Shown here: in pieces, positions 29,301 to 38,300 of the stretch
How positions within the stretch are numbered: the first letter of the stretch is position 1
Layout of the letters: each line of letters begins with the position of its first letter
NCBI GenBank assembly: GCA_963070105.1
Contig: OY718803.1
Span: 10,273,823 to 10,337,822, forward strand
DNA length: 64,000 nt
Direction: 5' to 3'
Source of the DNA: Litomosoides sigmodontis
Lineage: Eukaryota > Nematoda > Chromadorea > Rhabditida > Onchocercidae
Notes under the pieces: generated by a model
The model's input: the letters and a program-made list of their open reading frames with translations, nothing else
Told to the model about the DNA's origin: nothing
Databases searched by the model: none
Translations under genes and position numbers: made by a program

Positions 29301-32300
29301 AGTGACGCTGTATCACAGTGGTCGTTCAGATGATTATGTACCACCAGGCGTTACTGAAACATTGGGTGAGAGAATAACTGGTATCTTCAAAAGAGCTCCT
29401 GCCGAGCTGGATTACCCGACAACTGAAGCTTATGATGGACCATTAGCTTCAACGAGTCCTGTATCAGATGTGGAAAGAGAACCATTGCAAGATCATGTTA
29501 GCGTCTATCATAGTGGACGTTCTGACGAACCAGTGACAAAGGTTGTTGAGATACCTACCGAAATACCAGTTGAGGAAGAAGCAGTGGAAGGAAAGCCCAC
29601 AGTTACAGCAAGAATATTCACCGGGTTGTTCAAGAAGGAAGAGCTACCTTCAGCTTACCCATCTACAGAAGCTTATGAAGGTCCTGTTGAAGCGATACAT
29701 CGTTCACCGGATGTGGAAACTGAACCTATCGGAGAACAAGTGACGCTCTATCACAGTGGTCGTTCAGATGAATTTGTACCAAGTGAAGAGAAGAAACCAT
29801 CTGTAGAAGTGTTTACTGGTGCTGCACAAGCATTGGGCGAGAGAATAACTGGTATTTTCAAAAGAGGTCCTGCCGAGCTGGATTACCCGACAACTGAAGC
29901 TTATGATGGACCATTAGCTTCAACGAGTCCTGTATCCGATGTGGAAAAAGAACCATTGCAAGATCATGTTAGCGTCTATCATAGTGGACGTTCTGACGAA
30001 CCGGTGGCAAAGGTTGCTGAAATACCAGTTGAAGAAGGAGCAGTGGAAGAAAAGCCAGCGGTTACAGCAAGAATATTCACCGGGTTGTTCAAGAAGGAAG
30101 AGCTACCTCCTGCTTACCCATCTACAGAAGCTTATGAAGGTCCTGTTGAAGCGACACATCTTTCACCGGATATGGAAACTGAACCAATCGAAGGACAAGT
30201 GACGCTGTATCACAGTGGTCGTTCAGATGATTATGTACCACCAGGCGTTACTGAAACATTGGGTGAGAGAATAACTGGTATCTTCAAAAGAGCTCCTGCC
30301 GAGCTGGATTACCCGACAACTGAAGCTTATGATGGACCATTAGCTTCAACGAGTCCTGTATCAGATGTGGAAAGAGAACCATTGCAAGATCATGTTAGCG
30401 TCTATCATAGTGGACGTTCTGACGAACCAGTGACAAAGGTTGTTGAGATACCTACCGAAATACCAGTTGAGGAAGAAGCAGTGGAAGGAAAGCCCACAGT
30501 TACAGCAAGAATATTCACCGGGTTGTTCAAGAAGGAAGAGCTACCTTCAGCTTACCCATCTACAGAAGCTTATGAAGGTCCTGTTGAAGCGATACATCGT
30601 TCACCGGATGTGGAAACTGAACCTATCGGAGAACAAGTGACGCTCTATCACAGTGGTCGTTCAGATGAATTTGTACCAAGTGAAGAGAAGAAACCATCTG
30701 TAGAAGTGTTTACTGGTGCTGCACAAGCATTGGGCGAGAGAATAACTGGTATTTTCAAAAGAGGTCCTGCCGAGCTGGATTACCCGACAACTGAAGCTTA
30801 TGATGGACCATTAGCTTCAACGAGTCCTGTATCCGATGTGGAAAAAGAACCATTGCAAGATCATGTTAGCGTCTATCATAGTGGACGTTCTGACGAACCG
30901 GTGGCAAAGGTTGCTGAAATACCAGTTGAAGAAGGAGCAGTGGAAGAAAAGCCAGCGGTTACAGCAAGAATATTCACCGGGTTGTTCAAGAAGGAAGAGC
31001 TACCTCCTGCTTACCCATCTACAGAAGCTTATGAAGGTCCTGTTGAAGCGACACATCTTTCACCGGATATGGAAACTGAACCAATCGAAGGACAAGTGAC
31101 GCTGTATCACAGTGGTCGTTCAGATGATTATGTACCACCAGGCGTTACTGAAACATTGGGTGAGAGAATAACTGGTATCTTCAAAAGAGCTCCTGCCGAG
31201 CTGGATTACCCGACAACTGAAGCTTATGATGGACCATTAGCTTCAACGAGTCCTGTATCAGATGTGGAAAGAGAACCATTGCAAGATCATGTTAGCGTCT
31301 ATCATAGTGGACGTTCTGACGAACCAGTGACAAAGGTTGTTGAGATACCTACCGAAATACCAGTTGAGGAAGAAGCAGTGGAAGGAAAGCCCACAGTTAC
31401 AGCAAGAATATTCACCGGGTTGTTCAAGAAGGAAGAGCTACCTTCAGCTTACCCATCTACAGAAGCTTATGAAGGTCCTGTTGAAGCGATACATCGTTCA
31501 CCGGATGTGGAAACTGAACCTATCGGAGAACAAGTGACGCTCTATCACAGTGGTCGTTCAGATGAATTTGTACCAAGTGAAGAGAAGAAACCATCTGTAG
31601 AAGTGTTTACTGGTGCTGCACAAGCATTGGGCGAGAGAATAACTGGTATTTTCAAAAGAGGTCCTGCCGAGCTGGATTACCCGACAACTGAAGCTTATGA
31701 TGGACCATTAGCTTCAACGAGTCCTGTATCCGATGTGGAAAAAGAACCATTGCAAGATCATGTTAGCGTCTATCATAGTGGACGTTCTGACGAACCGGTG
31801 GCAAAGGTTGCTGAAATACCAGTTGAAGAAGGAGCAGTGGAAGAAAAGCCAGCGGTTACAGCAAGAATATTCACCGGGTTGTTCAAGAAGGAAGAGCTAC
31901 CTCCTGCTTACCCATCTACAGAAGCTTATGAAGGTCCTGTTGAAGCGATACATCGTTCACCGGATGTGGAAACTGAACCGATCGGAGAACAAGTGACGCT
32001 ATATCACAGTGGTCGTTCAGATGATTATGTACCACCAGGCGTTACTGGAACATTGGGTGAGAGAATAACTGGTATCTTCAAAAGAGCTCCTGCCGAGCTG
32101 GATTACCCGACAACTGAAGCTTATGATGGACCATTAGCTTCAACGAGTCCTGTATCAGATGTGGAAAGAGAACCATTGCAAGATCATGTTAGCGTCTATC
32201 ATAGTGGACGTTCTGACGAACCAGTGACAAAGGTTGTTGAGATACCTACCGAAATACCAGTTGAGGAAGAAGCAGTGGAAGGAAAGCCCACAGTTACAGC

Positions 32301-35300
32301 AAGAATATTCACCGGGTTGTTCAAGAAGGAAGAGCTACCTCCTGCTTACCCATCTACAGAAGCTTATGAAGGTCCTGTTGAAGCGATACATCGTTCACCG
32401 GATGTGGAAACTGAACCGATCGGAGAACAAGTGACGCTATATCACAGTGGTCGTTCAGATGATTATGTACCACCAGGCGTTACTGGAACATTGGGTGAGA
32501 GAATAACTGGTATCTTCAAAAGAGCTCCTGCCGAGCTGGATTACCCGACAACTGAAGCTTATGATGGACCATTAGCTTCAACGAGTCCTGTATCAGATGT
32601 GGAAAGAGAACCATTGCAAGATCATGTTAGCGTCTATCATAGTGGACGTTCTGACGAACCAGTGACAAAGGTTGTTGAGATACCTACCGAAATACCAGTC
32701 GAGGAAGAAGTAGTGGAAGGAAAGCCCACAGTTACAGCAAGAATATTCACCGGGTTGTTCAAGAAGGAAGAGCTACCTCCTGCTTACCCATCTACAGAAG
32801 CTTATGAAGGTCCTGTTGAAGCGATACATCGTTCACCGGATGTGGAAACTGAACCGATCGGAGAACAAGTGACGCTATATCACAGTGGTCGTTCAGATGA
32901 TTATGTACCACCAGGCGTTACTGGAACATTGGGTGAGAGAATAACTGGTATCTTCAAAAGAGCTCCTGCCGAGCTGGATTACCCGACAACTGAAGCTTAT
33001 GATGGACCATTAGCTTCAACGAGTCCTGTATCAGATGTGGAAAGAGAACCATTGCAAGATCATGTTAGCGTCTATCATAGTGGACGTTCTGACGAACCAG
33101 TGACAAAGGTTGTTGAGATACCTACCGAAATACCAGTTGAGGAAGAAGCAGTGGAAGGAAAGCCCACAGTTACAGCAAGAATATTCACCGGGTTGTTCAA
33201 GAAGGAAGAGCTACCTCCTGCTTACCCATCTACAGAAGCTTATGAAGGTCCTGTTGAAGCGATACATCGTTCACCGGATGTGGAAACTGAACCGATCGGA
33301 GAACAAGTGACGCTATATCACAGTGGTCGTTCAGATGATTATGTACCACCAGGCGTTACTGGAACATTGGGTGAGAGAATAACTGGTATCTTCAAAAGAG
33401 CTCCTGCCGAGCTGGATTACCCGACAACTGAAGCTTATGATGGACCATTAGCTTCAACGAGTCCTGTATCAGATGTGGAAAGAGAACCATTGCAAGATCA
33501 TGTTAGCGTCTATCATAGTGGACGTTCTGACGAACCAGTGACAAAGGTTGTTGAGATACCTACCGAAATACCAGTCGAGGAAGAAGTAGTGGAAGGAAAG
33601 CCCACAGTTACAGCAAGAATATTCACCGGGTTGTTCAAGAAGGAAGAGCTACCTCCTGCTTACCCATCTACAGAAGCTTATGAAGGTCCTGTTGAAGCGA
33701 TACATCGTTCACCGGATGTGGAAACTGAACCGATCGGAGAACAAGTGACGCTATATCACAGTGGTCGTTCAGATGATTATGTACCACCAGGCGTTACTGG
33801 AACATTGGGTGAGAGAATAACTGGTATCTTCAAAAGAGCTCCTGCCGAGCTGGATTACCCGACAACTGAAGCTTATGATGGACCATTAGCTTCAACGAGT
33901 CCTGTATCAGATGTGGAAAGAGAACCATTGCAAGATCATGTTAGCGTCTATCATAGTGGACGTTCTGACGAACCAGTGACAAAGGTTGTTGAGATACCTA
34001 CCGAAATACCAGTTGAGGAAGAAGCAGTGGAAGGAAAGCCCACAGTTACAGCAAGAATATTCACCGGGTTGTTCAAGAAGGAAGAGCTACCTCCTGCTTA
34101 CCCATCTACAGAAGCTTATGAAGGTCCTGTTGAAGCGATACATCGTTCACCGGATGTGGAAACTGAACCTATCGGAGAACAAGTGACGCTCTATCACAGT
34201 GGTCGTTCAGATGATTATGTACCACCAGGCGTTACTGGAACATTGGGTGAGAGAATAACTGGTATCTTCAAAAGAGCTCCTGCCGAGCTGGATTACCCGA
34301 CAACTGAAGCTTATGATGGACCATTAGTTTCAACGAGTCCTGTATCAGATGTGGAAAGAGAACCATTGCAAGATCATGTTAGCGTCTATCATAGTGGACG
34401 TTCTGACGAACCAGTGACAAAGGTTGTTGAGATACCTACCGAAATACCAGTCGAGGAAGAAGTAGTGGAAGGAAAGCCCACAGTTACAGCAAGAATATTC
34501 ACCGGGTTGTTCAAGAAGGAAGAGCTACCTCCTGCTTACCCATCTACAGAAGCTTATGAAGGTCCTGTTGAAGCGATACATCGTTCACCGGATGTGGAAA
34601 CTGAACCGATCGGAGAACAAGTGACGCTATATCACAGTGGTCGTTCAGATGATTATGTACCACCAGGCGTTACTGGAACATTGGGTGAGAGAATAACTGG
34701 TATCTTCAAAAGAGCTCCTGCCGAGCTGGATTACCCGACAACTGAAGCTTATGATGGACCATTAGTTTCAACGAGTCCTGTATCAGATGTGGAAAGAGAA
34801 CCATTGCAAGATCATGTTAGCGTCTATCATAGTGGACGTTCTGACGAACCAGTGACAAAGGTTGTTGAGATACCTACCGAAATACCAGTCGAGGAAGAAG
34901 TAGTGGAAGGAAAGCCCACAGTTACAGCAAGAATATTCACCGGGTTGTTCAAGAAGGAAGAGCTACCTCCTGCTTACCCATCTACAGAAGCTTATGAAGG
35001 TCCTGTTGAAGCGATACATCGTTCACCGGATGTGGAAACTGAACCGATCGGAGAACAAGTGACGCTATATCACAGTGGTCGTTCAGATGATTATGTACCA
35101 CCAGGCGTTACTGGAACATTGGGTGAGAGAATAACTGGTATCTTCAAAAGAGCTCCTGCCGAGCTGGATTACCCGACAACTGAAGCTTATGATGGACCAT
35201 TAGCTTCAACGAGTCCTGTATCAGATGTGGAAAGAGAACCATTGCAAGATCATGTTAGCGTCTATCATAGTGGACGTTCTGACGAACCAGTGACAAAGGT

Positions 35301-38300
35301 TGTTGAGATACCTACCGAAATACCAGTTGAGGAAGAAGCAGTGGAAGGAAAGCCCACAGTTACAGCAAGAATATTCACCGGGTTGTTCAAGAAGGAAGAG
35401 CTACCTCCTGCTTACCCATCTACAGAAGCTTATGAAGGTCCTGTTGAAGCGATACATCGTTCACCGGATGTGGAAACTGAACCGATCGGAGAACAAGTGA
35501 CGCTATATCACAGTGGTCGTTCAGATGATTATGTACCACCAGGCGTTACTGGAACATTGGGTGAGAGAATAACTGGTATCTTCAAAAGAGCTCCTGCCGA
35601 GCTGGATTACCCGACAACTGAAGCTTATGATGGACCATTAGCTTCAACGAGTCCTGTATCAGATGTGGAAAGAGAACCATTGCAAGATCATGTTAGCGTC
35701 TATCATAGTGGACGTTCTGACGAACCAGTGACAAAGGTTGTTGAGATACCTACCGAAATACCAGTCGAGGAAGAAGTAGTGGAAGGAAAGCCCACAGTTA
35801 CAGCAAGAATATTCACCGGGTTGTTCAAGAAGGAAGAGCTACCTCCTGCTTACCCATCTACAGAAGCTTATGAAGGTCCTGTTGAAGCGATACATCGTTC
35901 ACCGGATGTGGAAACTGAACCGATCGGAGAACAAGTGACGCTATATCACAGTGGTCGTTCAGATGATTATGTACCACCAGGCGTTACTGGAACATTGGGT
36001 GAGAGAATAACTGGTATCTTCAAAAGAGCTCCTGCCGAGCTGGATTACCCGACAACTGAAGCTTATGATGGACCATTAGCTTCAACGAGTCCTGTATCAG
36101 ATGTGGAAAGAGAACCATTGCAAGATCATGTTAGCGTCTATCATAGTGGACGTTCTGACGAACCAGTGACAAAGGTTGTTGAGATACCTACCGAAATACC
36201 AGTTGAGGAAGAAGCAGTGGAAGGAAAGCCCACAGTTACAGCAAGAATATTCACCGGGTTGTTCAAGAAGGAAGAGCTACCTCCTGCTTACCCATCTACA
36301 GAAGCTTATGAAGGTCCTGTTGAAGCGATACATCGTTCACCGGATGTGGAAACTGAACCGATCGGAGAACAAGTGACGCTATATCACAGTGGTCGTTCAG
36401 ATGATTATGTACCACCAGGCGTTACTGAAACATTGGGTGAGAGAATAACTGGTATCTTCAAAAGAGCTCCTGCCGAGCTGGATTACCCGACAACTGAAGC
36501 TTATGATGGGCCATTAGTTTCAACGAGTCCTGTATCAGATGTGGTAAGCGAACCGTTGCATAGGCATGTTAGCGTCTATCACAGTGGACGCTCTGACGGA
36601 CTGTTTGTCGACCTTTTCGTAATCGGTCGTGTTGATTTGAACTATCCAGCACCTGTCCCATATGATGGACCTCTTTTTTCAACGAGCCCTCTATCTGAGG
36701 TGGATGATCAATCCTTGCGAAGGTGTGTAAGCGTGTATCACAGTGGTCGTTCTGACGAACCGTTGACGGAAGTTGGAATACCTTCAGAAATGCCGGTTGA
36801 TGATGTTGCAGCGGAGGGAAAGGTAGCAGTTGCATCAAAGTTGTGCGGCGGATTGTTCAGAAAGAATGATTTATTTTTGGATTACCCTGCAATGAAAGCA
36901 TATGAAGGCTCTGTTGATGCCATGTTTTTGATGCCGGATGTGGACAGTGAGCCAATCGAGGACCATGTTACTGTGTATCACAGTGGTCGATCAGATGAAT
37001 TGGAAGTGATAGAGAAGAGATCAGTGGTGGACGTAGGTGATGTGGATGCTGCTAAAGCATTTAAAGCAGGGGTGTCTGTTGGAGTAGCTCCAGTGCATTT
37101 GGGTTATCCATTGGCTGGTGCATATGATGGGCCCTTAGCTTTAACATGTCCAGTATCAGATGTAGTTGGCGAACCATTGCAGGATCATGTTAGCGTCTAT
37201 CACAGTGGACGATCTGACGCACCGTTTAGTGATCTCTACAAGATAGGTCGTGTTGATTTGGATTATCCGGCACCTGTCCCCTATGATGGACCTGTTTTTT
37301 CTATGAGACCTGTATCTGACTTGAAAGATGAACCGTTACGAAAGTATGTAAGCGTGTATCACAGTGGCCGTTCTGACGAACCAACTGCCAGTTTGTTGAA
37401 AATGCGTCATGCTCATTTGGGTTACCCATTGGCTGGCTTTTATGATGCACCAGTTACAGCAACATCTCCGATATCTGATGTGGATGAAAAACCGTTACGG
37501 GAGCATGTTAGCGTATATCACAGTGGGCGTTCTGACGAATCTGTTGCCCGTCGTCTTAAAACGCCTGCTCGTCCGGAATATCCAGCATATGGTCCATATT
37601 ATGGACCACTCGCTTCTACGTGCCTCGCATCTGATCTGGACGAAGTGTCGTTGAAGGAGCATGTTAGTGCTTACCCCAGCGGTCATTCTGATGAGCCGGT
37701 GACCAGTCTTCTAAAAAGACGTCGTGCTCACTTGGATTATCCTCTATCCGGCCCATATGATGGACCACTTGCTTTAACAAGTGTTGCGTCTGAGGTAGAC
37801 GAAGAGCCATTATTAGATCATGTTGCGCTTTATCACAGCGGACGTTCTGACGAAAAAGCGATTGGCCCTTTTAAGCGGGATTTAAGAGTTCTCTCTGGAA
37901 GAAATGATTACCCGATTTCGGATGTGTATGTCGGGCCTTTATCGTATTTAACGTTTTCTCCTGATATTGAATACCTTCCGTTACATGAAGTTGTTGACGT
38001 CTACCACATCGGTAGTTCTGAGTTGCAACTGGGGCAGTTGCCATTCAATATCTCTGTTCGAGAGGATGAAATACCCTATGCTAAGGTCGAAGCTCGTCAT
38101 TATCCATTGCGTAAAGATGATGGCTCTCGTGACCACGTCCTGAAGCCTTTGGTTTCTTCTTCAGCATATGCCTACAGTGGTAGTGAATATCGGAGATATC
38201 GTGAAGTGGAACCACCCACGTTGCGTTCAGAATCGGAGCAGAAAACGACTGATTTTGACGCATCTGTCAGTGGTGGAAGAGATACTGGACGACCTTTGCC

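Larger units (their letters stand above)
1..36411 (+). repeat. In-frame tandem array of 82 units (426/438/459 bp) coding paired YHSGRSD modules
   Basis: Each unit has module A (LGERITGIFKR, then LDYPTTEAYDGP, then VSVYHSGRSDEP) and module B (ARIFTGLFKKEELP, then AYPSTEAYEGP, then VTLYHSGRSD). The modules are clearly related: basic R-I-TG-[IL]-F-K segment, YP-TEAY-GP, acidic stretch, YHSGRSD. Length varies only in two linkers: a long first linker (PSEEKKPSVEVFTGAAQA) or short (PPGVTET/PPGVTGT), a 33-bp difference, and a second linker of RKVV/TKVV-EIPTEIP type or AKVAEIP type, a 12-bp difference. Summing unit lengths from base 1 lands exactly on later unit starts at 14218, 16459 and 36412. All lengths are multiples of three. 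Units are nearly identical at DNA level, so they have been homogenised recently. Confidence 0.97.

Noticed and set aside
161..36376. Dozens of 60-89-codon frames on both strands within the array
   Set aside because: They recur at the unit period in other frames and are shadows of the main coding frame.
1..36411. CRISPR-like or satellite non-coding array
   Set aside because: Repeats are 426-459 bp, without spacers, and in frame throughout. They are coding repeats in a eukaryotic exon.
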